Origin: Anaerolineae bacterium
GTDB taxonomy: Bacteria; Chloroflexota; Anaerolineae; JAADDB01
NCBI GenBank assembly: GCA_015490995.1
Contig: WFWT01000065.1
Coordinates: 1-34,516 of the forward strand
Direction: 5' to 3'
DNA: 34,516 nucleotides
The notes below the pieces were generated by a model. It was not told the DNA's origin. It worked only from the letters and a program-made list of their open reading frames with translations, and searched no databases. The stretch's first letter is position 1. Each line of letters begins with the position of its first letter. Of this stretch, positions 1 through 8,200 are shown in pieces. Made by a program: the position numbers and the translations under genes.

Positions 1-33
1 TACCCATCAACGCACATCACGGTTAGAGGACCG

Positions 34-615
34 GTGAGGGCCATGTGGGCACGCTGGCGCTCATCCGGTTACGTGTTTGTTACCGGCCTATTGTTGGGCA
101 CACTTGTGGGTATGGCGCTGGGGTGGCAGGTGACCCGGCCAGAACCCTTGACCTTGGACATACCTACGTTGCCGCCGCCACCCACGCCAGCGCCGATCAC
201 TGTGTACGTGAGTGGAGCGGTGGCACGGCCAGGGGTATACACCTTACCTCCCGACAGCCGGGCCGTGGACGCGATCAAGGCGGCAGGCGGTTTGACCGCT
301 GCGGCTGACCCGGCCGCTGTGAACTTGGCCCAGCGTCTAACGGATGAAGCCCACCTGCACGTGCCCACGCGACCTCCGACCGGTGAACGCGCCACGCCAC
401 GAGAAAGGACCCCTACCCCGACGGTGCCCTTGCCCATCGATATCAACACTGCCCCCGCGGAAGTGCTCATGACCCTGCCGGGCGTAGGGCCGACCATGGC
501 CGAACGGATTATCGCCAACCGACCTTACAGTTCGGTGGAGGACCTCCTGCGGGTGCGCGGCATAGGCCCTGCTACCCTGGAAAAATTGCGTCCTTACATA
601 ACCGTTAATCCCTAA
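34..615 (+). CDS. comEA: ComEA-like DNA-binding competence protein
   Basis: Membrane-anchored double-stranded DNA receptor of the natural-transformation machinery. The 193-aa protein has, in order, a single membrane segment (about residues 14-33), a Pro/Thr-rich linker, an SLBB domain (about 55-110, beginning ITVYVSGAVARPGVY) and a C-terminal helix-hairpin-helix pair (about 133-190, with INTAPAEVLMTLPGVGP and a second GIGP turn). This is the standard ComEA order and length. The GTG at 34 has AGAGGA three bases upstream and forms GTGA with a possible stop of an upstream frame (TGA at 35-37); an ATG at 43 is the alternative start. No ComEC follows; a glycosidase does. DNA-uptake function is inferred from the family. 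Confidence 0.88.
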   Translation: MRAMWARWRSSGYVFVTGLLLGTLVGMALGWQVTRPEPLTLDIPTLPPPPTPAPITVYVSGAVARPGVYTLPPDSRAVDAIKAAGGLTAAADPAAVNLAQRLTDEAHLHVPTRPPTGERATPRERTPTPTVPLPIDINTAPAEVLMTLPGVGPTMAERIIANRPYSSVEDLLRVRGIGPATLEKLRPYITVNP

Positions 616-653
616 TGTGAATAGCACGCGTCAGGCGTAAGAGGAGCCCATTC

Positions 654-3170
654 ATGCGTTGTACCTGGCACTTGAGCGGCCTTTGGCGTTTGTGGGGCGG
701 TCCACCGGGCGCGGGAGAGCGTGCCGGTGTGTTCGCGGTGAACTACAAGGACGACGATTGGTTGCCCGCTACCGTACCGGGTGACGTCCACTCAACTCTG
801 GTGGCGGCAGGATGCATCCCCGAACCGTACTATCACACCAACGTGGACACCGTCCGGTGGGTTGAAGAGCAGGAATGGTGGTACCGTACGACCTTCGATG
901 TTCCCGCGGTTACAGAAGAGTCTCACCGAGATATCCTGATCTTCGAGGGGCTGGACACCTTTGCCACCGTGTACTTGAACGGTGAGCTCCTCGGTCATCA
1001 TGCCAACATGTTCCGACCGGCCGTGTTCGACGTCTCCCAACATTTGCGCTACGACGCGCCCAACGTTCTGGCCGTTCGTCTCGACCCTGTGACCCTTCAC
1101 GTCCAGGGTCGAGAGGTGCCGGGGCAATGGGGACGGTATAACCCGGAACGGGTGTTTGTGCGCAAGACCCAAGCCCATTTCTCCTGGGATTGGGCGCCCC
1201 GTCTCCTCAACGTAGGGATCTGGCGTGATGTACGGTTGGAGCGTTATACCCGCGCCCGTCTCCACTTTCCGTACGTGCGGGTGCTGGCACTGCGAGGTTC
1301 TACGGCTATTGTCGGTGTCGAATGCGATGTGGAGACATGGGGACCGGTGGGCGATCTGCGCGTACAGGTTTGTCTTGCCCACGAGGCCCAGGTAGTAAAG
1401 GGAGAGACATCGGTTCATCACGGCGTGGCCCATCTTGCCCTTACCGTGCCGGACGCGGCCCTCTGGTGGCCTGCAGGCTACGGCCCTCAGTCACTTTACC
1501 AGGTAACCCTTACCCTGCAGGATGGTCATACGGTGCTGGACGTGTACCGTGACCGTGTAGGACTGCGCACCGTACACCTTGACCGCTCGCCAGACCCCCA
1601 GGAGGTCGGCAGCGAACATTTTACCTTCGTTATCAACGGGGTTCCCATCTTTGCCAAAGGCGCTAACTGGATTCCCCCGGACCTGATGAACGGCCGGGTG
1701 ACTCGTGAGCGGTATGAGACCCTGTTACGGTTGTTGGTAGAGGCTAACGGTAATATGTTACGGGTGTGGGGTGGGGGACAGTACGAGAAGGACGTGTTTT
1801 ACCACCTGGCCGATGAGTTGGGCATTCTCATTTGGCAGGATTTTATGTTCGCCTGCGCCCGCTACCCAGAAGATCCGGCGTTCCTCGCGGAAGTACAAGC
1901 CGAAGCAGAATATCAGGTGCGTCGCCTGCGCAACCGGGCATGTGTGGTTATCTGGGTAGGGAACAACGAAAACGATTGGCTGGAAGACCTTATTTACTGG
2001 CAAACCCCGGGCCATTCCTTCCCTGGCCAGACGATTTATCATCGGCTGCTTCCGGAGGTGATCGCCCGGTTGGATCCCGGCCGTCCATACTGGCCCTCCA
2101 GCCCGTATGGGGGCAACGACCACAACGGAGAACAGGCAGGAGATCGGCACAATTGGCACGTGTGGCACGGTGGCGTGTTGCCACGCCGTTTTGGCGAGCC
2201 CCCTCGCCGCGATTGGAGCCCAGAAGGTGTGTCATATCGCCATTACGGAGAGGACACCGCTCGCTTCATTTCCGAGTTCGGCATGCACGCAGCGCCGGTG
2301 CCGGAAACCCTGCGCCGTACCCTCCCCCCGGAGGAACGATACCTCAACTCCCCCGGACTCCTCTTCCGGATAAGGGATGAGCCCAAGGACAAGGGAGCAA
2401 TGCTTATGCGCGCCCATACCGGCCTGCCCTCAACCCTGGAGGAATACATTGATTTCTCCATGATCTGTCAGGCAGAAGGGCTGAAGTACGGCATCGAGCA
2501 TTACCGTCGTCGCAAATTCCACTGCTCTGGTGCCCTTTTCTGGCAGTGGAATGATTGCTGGCCGGGCTTATCCTGGTCTGTGGTGGACTATTTCGGCTTT
2601 CCCAAGGCCGGATATTACTTTGTCAAGCGCGCCTTTGCCCCCGTTCTGGCTTCCGTGCGAGAAGAGGAGAACGGCGATTTCACCTTGTGGGTGATCAACG
2701 ACACTCTGCAGCCGGTAGAGGACGAATTGATATGGACTCATGGAACGTTTGATGGAGAGTACCTCCGCGAAGATCGCATCGCGGTGACGGTTCCCCCTAA
2801 TACGGCCATGGTGGTTGCCCGCTGGCAGGCTCACGACCTCCAAGGGCCTGATCGTCGACGTGAATACATGTGGCTCCGGTCCGTACGAGGGCTTATTCCC
2901 GAAAACCGCTATTTCTTTGTGGAGATCAAGGACCTGGTGCGGGAGTACCCACACGTTCAGGTCACTTGGGTTCAACAGGACAGTGCATGGGTGGCACACT
3001 TACGCACTGACCGGTACGCGTACTTTGTGCACCTCCTGGCCCCGGATGAAGGGGTCCGTTTTTCCGACAACTGGTTTGACATTCCGCCGGGAGAGACCCG
3101 TTCGGTACGGGTTTGGCACATTACCGGCCACGTGGTGGACCCGGAACACCTGGTCGTGCGATGGCGATAG
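654..3170 (+). CDS. GH2 family beta-mannosidase
   Basis: Retaining exo-glycosidase of family GH2, most like beta-mannosidases that remove terminal beta-1,4-mannose from mannan oligosaccharides. The 838-aa protein starts with the sugar-binding jelly-roll (about 10-190), followed by the Ig-like domain and the TIM barrel (about 300-620), then C-terminal beta domains. The acid/base Glu is E439 in VIWVGNNEND and the nucleophile is E541 in ISEFGMHA. The WVGNNE form points to mannosidase rather than beta-galactosidase or glucuronidase. There is no signal peptide, so it is probably cytoplasmic. GAGGAG at 641-646 fixes the ATG. It lies 38 nt after comEA and converges on the thymidine kinase gene with only 10 nt between stops. 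No sugar transporter is adjacent. Confidence 0.9.
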   Translation: MRCTWHLSGLWRLWGGPPGAGERAGVFAVNYKDDDWLPATVPGDVHSTLVAAGCIPEPYYHTNVDTVRWVEEQEWWYRTTFDVPAVTEESHRDILIFEGLDTFATVYLNGELLGHHANMFRPAVFDVSQHLRYDAPNVLAVRLDPVTLHVQGREVPGQWGRYNPERVFVRKTQAHFSWDWAPRLLNVGIWRDVRLERYTRARLHFPYVRVLALRGSTAIVGVECDVETWGPVGDLRVQVCLAHEAQVVKGETSVHHGVAHLALTVPDAALWWPAGYGPQSLYQVTLTLQDGHTVLDVYRDRVGLRTVHLDRSPDPQEVGSEHFTFVINGVPIFAKGANWIPPDLMNGRVTRERYETLLRLLVEANGNMLRVWGGGQYEKDVFYHLADELGILIWQDFMFACARYPEDPAFLAEVQAEAEYQVRRLRNRACVVIWVGNNENDWLEDLIYWQTPGHSFPGQTIYHRLLPEVIARLDPGRPYWPSSPYGGNDHNGEQAGDRHNWHVWHGGVLPRRFGEPPRRDWSPEGVSYRHYGEDTARFISEFGMHAAPVPETLRRTLPPEERYLNSPGLLFRIRDEPKDKGAMLMRAHTGLPSTLEEYIDFSMICQAEGLKYGIEHYRRRKFHCSGALFWQWNDCWPGLSWSVVDYFGFPKAGYYFVKRAFAPVLASVREEENGDFTLWVINDTLQPVEDELIWTHGTFDGEYLREDRIAVTVPPNTAMVVARWQAHDLQGPDRRREYMWLRSVRGLIPENRYFFVEIKDLVREYPHVQVTWVQQDSAWVAHLRTDRYAYFVHLLAPDEGVRFSDNWFDIPPGETRSVRVWHITGHVVDPEHLVVRWR

Positions 3171-3180
3171 CAAAGAGGGG

Positions 3181-3792
3181 TTACACATCGGTAGAGGTCG
3201 TCAGTTGTGGCTCTGGCTTGCCCGGCACCTCGTGACAGCGTCGACAGCGCGCCTGGTAGACTTCGGCCGCGCCGATCATGATGACCGGGTCGTTATAATG
3301 TGCCGGTTGGCCGTCAATCAACCGTTGGGTTCGGCTGGCCTCGTTGCCACAGACCACGCAAATGGCGTGCAGTTTATCTACCCGTTCTGCCCGCGCCATC
3401 AGCAAAGGCATCGGCCCAAACGGCTCCCCGCGGAAATCCAGGTCCAGCCCGGCACAAATCACCCGCACCCCGCGACTGGCCAGAATCTCCACCACGGTGG
3501 CAATGTCCTCGTCGAAAAACTGCACCTCATCAATGGCCACCACCTGAACGTCGGGTGCCACCCGATCCAAGATCTCACGAGCGTGGGCAACGGGTTGGGC
3601 TTCAAAGGCCATCCCGTTGTGCGAAGCGACCGCGTGGGTGACATACCGGTTGTCCATCGCCGGTTTGAACACCTGGACTTTTTGGCGGGCAATTTGAGCC
3701 CGCCGCACCCGGCGGATCAATTCCTCCGTCTTGCCGGAGAACATGCTGCCACAAATAACCTCCACCCATCCGCTGTTCGAGTGATGATACAT
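3181..3792 (-). CDS. tdk: Thymidine kinase (type II, TK1-like)
   Basis: Phosphorylates thymidine to dTMP with ATP in pyrimidine salvage. The 203-aa protein has the P-loop GSMFSGKT (residues 15-22), the DEVQFF segment with catalytic Glu E89, and two C-x2-C pairs (CVVC and CRRC) for the structural zinc. Length and motif order match bacterial TK1. The frame is open further upstream, but the ATG at 3792 is chosen because AGGAGGAGG lies four bases before it and the family N-terminus begins here. It follows the nucleoside ABC operon on the same strand after 176 nt, which suggests import coupled to phosphorylation. A TACTAT element at 3843-3848 could start a separate transcript but lacks a good -35. 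Confidence 0.95.
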   Translation of the reverse strand: MYHHSNSGWVEVICGSMFSGKTEELIRRVRRAQIARQKVQVFKPAMDNRYVTHAVASHNGMAFEAQPVAHAREILDRVAPDVQVVAIDEVQFFDEDIATVVEILASRGVRVICAGLDLDFRGEPFGPMPLLMARAERVDKLHAICVVCGNEASRTQRLIDGQPAHYNDPVIMIGAAEVYQARCRRCHEVPGKPEPQLTTSTDV

Positions 3793-3796
3793 CGGG

Positions 3797-3805
3797 CCTC
3801 CTCCT
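3797..3805 (-). promoter_or_regulatory. Ribosome binding site of tdk
   Basis: The minus strand reads AGGAGGAGG, ending four bases before the ATG at 3792. It decides the start against the longer open frame that would reach back to 4173 inside the permease gene. Confidence 0.8.
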
Positions 3806-3857
3806 GTCGGTGTGTTGGTGAACGTGCCACGCGCGGTTTGGCATAGTACCGTGTGCC

Positions 3858-3894
3858 ATGGCCGGAAGGAGGCAACGTACCCTTTCCCGGCCAT
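3858..3894 (-). terminator. Possible terminator of the nucleoside transporter operon
   Basis: Inverted repeat ATGGCCGG / CCGGCCAT (8 bp perfect) with imperfect AAGG/CCTTT pairing just inside, about 75 nt past the stop of the last permease gene. There is no U-tract. A second, weaker repeat (ATCTGGG at 3893-3899 with CCCAGAT near 3927-3933) overlaps it, so the two could be alternative folds. It may separate the transporter operon from tdk or only reduce read-through. Confidence 0.4.
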
Positions 3895-3968
3895 CTGGGT
3901 GTTCCCGTTTACACCGCGCGTTTGCCCCAGATGTGGGTGAGAGGTCGTGATGGTCCGAAGACGCCGGT

Positions 3969-5240
3969 TTACTCCTTGACGTAGGGCTGACCGTCCGCCG
4001 CCGGCGGCAGGGCGCGTCCTACCACACCGGACAGCACGACGATGGTAACAATGTAAGGTGCCATGAGTAGAAATTCGGAAGGAATAGGAATGCGCAAGAT
4101 GGCCATCTTGACCTGCAACGCGTCGGCGAAACCGAAGATCACCGACGCGATGAAGCCGCCTATAGGGGTCCATTTGCCGAAGATCATAGCTGCCAGGCCG
4201 ATAAACCCTTTGCCAGCTGTCATCACCTCGTCAAAGCGGCCTACAGAACCCAGAGTGAAGTACGCGCCTCCTAGTCCCGCGATCATGCCGCCGATGGTCA
4301 CACTGATGTACCGGGTTAAATACACGTTGATGCCCAGCGTATCTGCCGCGCGCGGGTGTTCGCCCACCGCGCGCATGCGTAACCCCCACCGGGTGTGGAA
4401 GAGCACAATGTGACTGAGAACCACCAGCAGCATCATGATGTAAATGATGATGTTAACATTGAAGAAAATGGGGCCGAGGATGGGAATCTGAGCCAGGACG
4501 GGGATGGGGATCGGCTTGAAATTGCCGGCTGCGTTCAGGTCCTGACGCACTGCGAGCCAAGACTGGCTGAGGAAACTGGTCAGGCCCACGGCGAAGATGT
4601 TAATGGCCGTGCCGGCGATGATCTGGTCTACCCGGAAGGTCACGGCCAGGACCGCCAGCACCAACCCCAGGAGGCCGCCGGTCAACACGGCAGCTACGAG
4701 CCCCCAGTACAGGTTTTGGGTCGCGCTGGCGACGACGACTCCCGTAAACGCGGCGCTCAACATCATCCCCTCGATGCCGATGTTGATCACCGCGGTACGT
4801 TCGCACCATACACCGCTTAAGGCCCCAAAGGTGATAGGGGCTGCTCGTAAAAGGGTGCTGGCCAGCATGCCCACCAAGTTGAAAGACTTGCCGGCCGTGG
4901 CCCAGAGCAAGAAGGCGACCAGGAAAATAATGAGAATCACGCCCAACACCGCCTGGGGCTCCCGGAAGCCTCGTGCCAGCTGCCATCCGCCCAGAAACGC
5001 AGCGATGAACCCGAGAAACAGCACGGCCGGCCGCGCCGGCACCACCAAATCGGGTAGCGGTGGCGGTTTGACGGCTGTGACGATGTTCAGGCCGAACTTC
5101 GCGGACGCGCCAGGTTCAATGTTGGGAAAGAAGAGCCACCAGATGAGCACAGCAAATGTCAGATATACCACCCCGAGGACCCGATCACGGGTTAGATACT
5201 GGTGTCGGAAGGTGCTCCAGTCAAGCGTACCGGCTTTCAC
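3969..5240 (-). CDS. Nucleoside/simple-sugar ABC transporter permease (NupQ/YufQ-like)
   Basis: Second membrane subunit of a BMP-type nucleoside importer. This is a 423-aa polytopic protein of the BPD_transp_2 family, with an N-terminal extension carrying three membrane segments before the conserved core. Family signatures are NIGIEGMML (about residue 150), [15 protein letters not shown] (about 290) and [15 protein letters not shown] (about 345). The GTG start at 5240 has AGGAGG four bases upstream. It begins 23 nt after the stop of the first permease gene and is the last gene of the transporter operon. Nucleoside specificity is inferred from the BMP domain of the binding protein and from the neighbouring thymidine kinase. 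Sugar transport by this family is the alternative. Confidence 0.88.
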   Translation of the reverse strand: MKAGTLDWSTFRHQYLTRDRVLGVVYLTFAVLIWWLFFPNIEPGASAKFGLNIVTAVKPPPLPDLVVPARPAVLFLGFIAAFLGGWQLARGFREPQAVLGVILIIFLVAFLLWATAGKSFNLVGMLASTLLRAAPITFGALSGVWCERTAVINIGIEGMMLSAAFTGVVVASATQNLYWGLVAAVLTGGLLGLVLAVLAVTFRVDQIIAGTAINIFAVGLTSFLSQSWLAVRQDLNAAGNFKPIPIPVLAQIPILGPIFFNVNIIIYIMMLLVVLSHIVLFHTRWGLRMRAVGEHPRAADTLGINVYLTRYISVTIGGMIAGLGGAYFTLGSVGRFDEVMTAGKGFIGLAAMIFGKWTPIGGFIASVIFGFADALQVKMAILRIPIPSEFLLMAPYIVTIVVLSGVVGRALPPAADGQPYVKE

Positions 5241-5263
5241 AGGACCTCCTTCGTTTCCTTATG

Positions 5264-6529
5264 TTATGCACCCCAACCTCGGGTGAAGATTGTCTCCCCT
5301 TCTTCTTGCACTGCCCGGACACGCCAAATGAAGCGGACCAGGGCCGGAGCGGCCACGAAGACGATTACCATACCCTGTACAATCTGCACGATGTCAATGG
5401 GAATCCCCGCGGCGGACTGCATGCGTGTAGCGCCGGCGCGCAGGAACCCCCATAACAAGGAGGCCAACACCACGCCCGTCGGGTGGCTTTTGCCCAGGAG
5501 TGCCAAGGCGATGGAATCAAAGCCATAACCGGAGGAGAAGGCTTGTGCCATGAAGCGGTTGACCCCTAAAATCTCACTGGTGCCGGCCAGGCCCGCCAGC
5601 GCGCCGCTCAGGGCCATGGCGATGATGTAGTTCCGCGCGATGGAGATGCCCGCGTAGCGCGCGGCGTCCGGGTTGGCGCCCACCGTACGAATTTCAAAGC
5701 CCCAGGTGGTCTTCCACAGGAACCAGTACACAAAATAAGCGGCCAGCAAGGCCAGGAAAAACCCGCTGTGGAATCGAAGCGGATCGGGCGCCAGTTTGGG
5801 CAGCCATGCGCTCTCTTCCACAGGGGGGGAGACGGGGTTAAAGCCGGAGCGTTTCATCGGCCCGGTGAGCAGAAAGTCGGAGAGTCGAAACGCAATGTAG
5901 TTGAGCATAATGGTGGTTACCACCTCATGGGCCCCGGTGTACGCCTTGAGCACGCCGGCTACAGCAGCCCACACTGCACCCGCCGCGGCCCCGGCCGCCA
6001 GAGCCAGAGGCAGGTGGATCACCAAGGGCAACCCTTTGATGCTATAACCGATGTAGGTCGCTGCCAGCGCTCCCACGAACAGTTGCCCTTCCGCGCCGAT
6101 GTTGAAGAGGCCACAGCGAAATCCCAAAGCCACTGCCAGGCCGGCAAAGATATAAGGCGTGCTGTACACAAGCGTACGGTCAATGGCTTCCAGTGATTTG
6201 ACCAGCTGGGTGGCGTCACCGGTGGTCACCCATGTCTGGAATCCTTGCCAAATGAGGGCGGGGTTCCCCAGGCCGCCCTCCAGCATGGCCCGGTACGCGA
6301 GGCGCAGCTTCTCCCAGCTGGCTGCCAAAGCGACGCCCGGTGCGACTGTGATCTCCCGCCACAGCGCGACCACTTCAGGGTCAGAGATGATGATGAACAC
6401 ACTGCTCAACAGCAGGGCCGTCACAATGGCCAGGACCGGCAACAGCAGCGCCTGAAATGCCTGGCGCCAGAAAGCACGTCGCACAGGGGGTTGCGGTTGG
6501 GCTTCCACAGCCACCTCAGGGGCGGTCAC
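5264..6529 (-). CDS. Nucleoside/simple-sugar ABC transporter permease (NupP/YufP-like)
   Basis: First membrane subunit of the nucleoside importer. The 421-aa protein has a cytoplasmic N-terminus, an early membrane segment (about 25-48), a periplasmic stretch of about 80 residues, then the BPD_transp_2 core. Signatures are FNIGAEGQLFVG (about 155), RTVGANPDAARYAGIS (about 285) and GYGFDSIALALLGKSHPTG (about 345). The GTG start at 6529 overlaps the stop of the ATPase gene by four bases (GTGA), with GGAGGAAGGA upstream, indicating translational coupling. The paired permeases with distinct signatures (NIGAEG here, NIGIEG in the next gene) are the usual heterodimer of this class. Confidence 0.9.
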   Translation of the reverse strand: MTAPEVAVEAQPQPPVRRAFWRQAFQALLLPVLAIVTALLLSSVFIIISDPEVVALWREITVAPGVALAASWEKLRLAYRAMLEGGLGNPALIWQGFQTWVTTGDATQLVKSLEAIDRTLVYSTPYIFAGLAVALGFRCGLFNIGAEGQLFVGALAATYIGYSIKGLPLVIHLPLALAAGAAAGAVWAAVAGVLKAYTGAHEVVTTIMLNYIAFRLSDFLLTGPMKRSGFNPVSPPVEESAWLPKLAPDPLRFHSGFFLALLAAYFVYWFLWKTTWGFEIRTVGANPDAARYAGISIARNYIIAMALSGALAGLAGTSEILGVNRFMAQAFSSGYGFDSIALALLGKSHPTGVVLASLLWGFLRAGATRMQSAAGIPIDIVQIVQGMVIVFVAAPALVRFIWRVRAVQEEGETIFTRGWGA

Positions 6530-8079
6530 GTCCTTCCTCCCTCCTCTTGCACAGTTTCCGGACGCACGCCGGCCATCAACAGTCCCAATTGCTCCCGGGT
6601 GGCTTCCTCCGCGGGGAGAATAGCCATAATTTGCCCCTCATACATCACCGCTATTCGGTCTGAGAGTGCCAAGATCTCGTCCAGCTCGGAGGAAACCAAT
6701 AACACGGCACACCCCTGGTCGCGCTTTTCGATCAAGCGGTGGTGGATGTATTCAATAGAGCCTACGTCCAGGCCACGGGTAGGTTGGGACGCGACCAGCA
6801 GATCGATGGGTCGGGAGAACTCGCGCGCTACAATGACCTTCTGCTGATTGCCGCCGGACAGGTGGGACACTGGGGTATAAATGCTCGGCGTGCGGATGTC
6901 GAACTCCTGTACAAGGCGCACCGCATGTCGGTCGATGACCTCCCCCTGTACCCGAAATCCTACCGCGAAGGGGGGGTGATAATACGTGTTGAGCACGAGG
7001 TTATCTCTCACCGGGTACGAGAGCACCAGACCGTCCCGTTGGCGGTCCTCAGGGATGTGGGCCGTGCCCAACTCGAAGATGTGCCGTGGGGAGGACCACG
7101 TTACATCAACCTCCTTGATGCGGATACGCCCGCCAACCGGTGCGCGCAAACCGGTGATAGCCTCGACCAATTCGGTTTGGCCGTTACCCTGTACCCCGGC
7201 AATGCCGAGGATCTCGCCAGCCCGCACGTCAAAGGAGACTCCCCGCACCGCGGGCTCGCCTCGCTCGTCCAACACGTGTAAGTTCTCCACCGTCAACACC
7301 ACGTCCCCGGGTTCGGCCGGCTTTTTCTCCACCGTGAGGCTTACTGTGCGCCCCACCATCATAGCGGCCAGTTCCGCTTCTGTGGTCTCGGCCGGTGTGG
7401 TCGTGCCTACCACCTTGCCCCGCCGCAACACGGTGATCCGGTCGGCGATGGTCATGACCTCTTTGAGCTTATGTGAGATGAAAATCACCGAATTCCCGCG
7501 AGCTACCAGTGTCCTGATCACTTCAAAGAACTCGTCCACTTCCTGGGGGGTCAACACAGCGGTCGGTTCGTCCAGGATGAGGATGTTGGCTTGGCGGTAA
7601 AGGAGTTTGAGGATCTCGACCCGTTGTTGGATCCCAACAGGCAGGTCCTTCACGTAAGCGTCCGGGTCCACGTCTAGCCCGTACGTGCGGGAGAGCTCAC
7701 GGATTCGTTTGGCCGCGTTGCGGCGGTCGAGAAATGGGCCTATCCGGGTGGGTTCTGCGCCAAGAATGATGTTTTCCGTCACGGTCATGACGGGCACCAG
7801 CATAAAATGCTGGTGCACCATCCCGATACCCAACGCGATGGCATCGCTGGGGGAGCGGATGTCCACTTGCTGGCCCCGCACCAGGATCTCGCCTTCATCG
7901 GCATGGTAAAGGCCGTAAAGAATGTTCATCAACGTCGTTTTGCCCGCGCCGTTCTCCCCCAGCAGGGCATGGATTTCCCCCTCCTCCAATGTCAGGTGGA
8001 CGCCGTCGTTGGCGACCACCCCGGGGAAGCGTTTGGTGATGTTCCGCAACTCCAGAACCGGTGCCACGTTGGACGTCAC
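6526..8079 (-). CDS. Nucleoside/simple-sugar ABC transporter ATPase, two NBDs (NupO/YufO-like)
   Basis: Energising subunit of the importer, with two fused nucleotide-binding domains in 517 aa. NBD1 has Walker A GENGAGKTT (about 40-48), a variant signature VGIQQRVE and Walker B LILDEPTAVL. NBD2 has a degenerate Walker A (GVQGNGQTEL), a canonical LSGGNQQK signature and a Walker B in which the catalytic Glu is replaced (ASQPTRGLD). One competent and one degenerate site is the norm for the RbsA/YufO family, so this is not decay. The GTG start at 8079 is preceded by AAAGGGA. A 121-nt gap with a strong hairpin separates it from the binding-protein gene upstream. Confidence 0.92.
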   Translation of the reverse strand: MTSNVAPVLELRNITKRFPGVVANDGVHLTLEEGEIHALLGENGAGKTTLMNILYGLYHADEGEILVRGQQVDIRSPSDAIALGIGMVHQHFMLVPVMTVTENIILGAEPTRIGPFLDRRNAAKRIRELSRTYGLDVDPDAYVKDLPVGIQQRVEILKLLYRQANILILDEPTAVLTPQEVDEFFEVIRTLVARGNSVIFISHKLKEVMTIADRITVLRRGKVVGTTTPAETTEAELAAMMVGRTVSLTVEKKPAEPGDVVLTVENLHVLDERGEPAVRGVSFDVRAGEILGIAGVQGNGQTELVEAITGLRAPVGGRIRIKEVDVTWSSPRHIFELGTAHIPEDRQRDGLVLSYPVRDNLVLNTYYHPPFAVGFRVQGEVIDRHAVRLVQEFDIRTPSIYTPVSHLSGGNQQKVIVAREFSRPIDLLVASQPTRGLDVGSIEYIHHRLIEKRDQGCAVLLVSSELDEILALSDRIAVMYEGQIMAILPAEEATREQLGLLMAGVRPETVQEEGGRT

Positions 8080-8145
8080 TCCCTTTCACACTCTATAGGT
8101 TTTCTTCTTCCGGTTGTTCAGCTCTGGCCATCTCGTGAAAGTAAG

Positions 8146-8175
8146 GAGGGGGCAGGGTGAACCCCTTGCCCCCTC
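8146..8175 (-). terminator. Intercistronic hairpin between binding protein and ATPase
   Basis: Nine-base perfect stem (GAGGGGGCA / TGCCCCCTC) extended inward by GGG/CCC, located 25 nt past the stop of the binding-protein gene. There is no U-tract. Hairpins in this place in ABC operons commonly protect the upstream mRNA or cut read-through, so that the binding protein is made in excess over membrane subunits. That role is inferred here. Confidence 0.6.
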
Positions 8176-8200
8176 ACGGTCGCGCGTGTGAAGGTGGGCA

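Noticed and set aside
1-37. 3' end of a gene upstream of comEA
   Set aside because: Two frames end here (TAG at 24-26 and TGA at 35-37), and 12 codons or fewer are not enough to recognise either.
2815-3846. A 343-codon plus-strand frame across the end of the mannosidase gene and tdk
   Set aside because: It overlaps two well-supported genes and its translation shows no domain.
3843-3875. Separate tdk promoter (TACTAT with TTGCCT)
   Set aside because: The only -35-like hexamer is 21 bp away, too far for a normal sigma-70-type promoter. It is mentioned with tdk but not called.
6526-8079. Decay of the second ATPase site (GQT, ASQPT)
   Set aside because: These substitutions are normal for the RbsA/YufO family, so they are not evidence of a broken gene.
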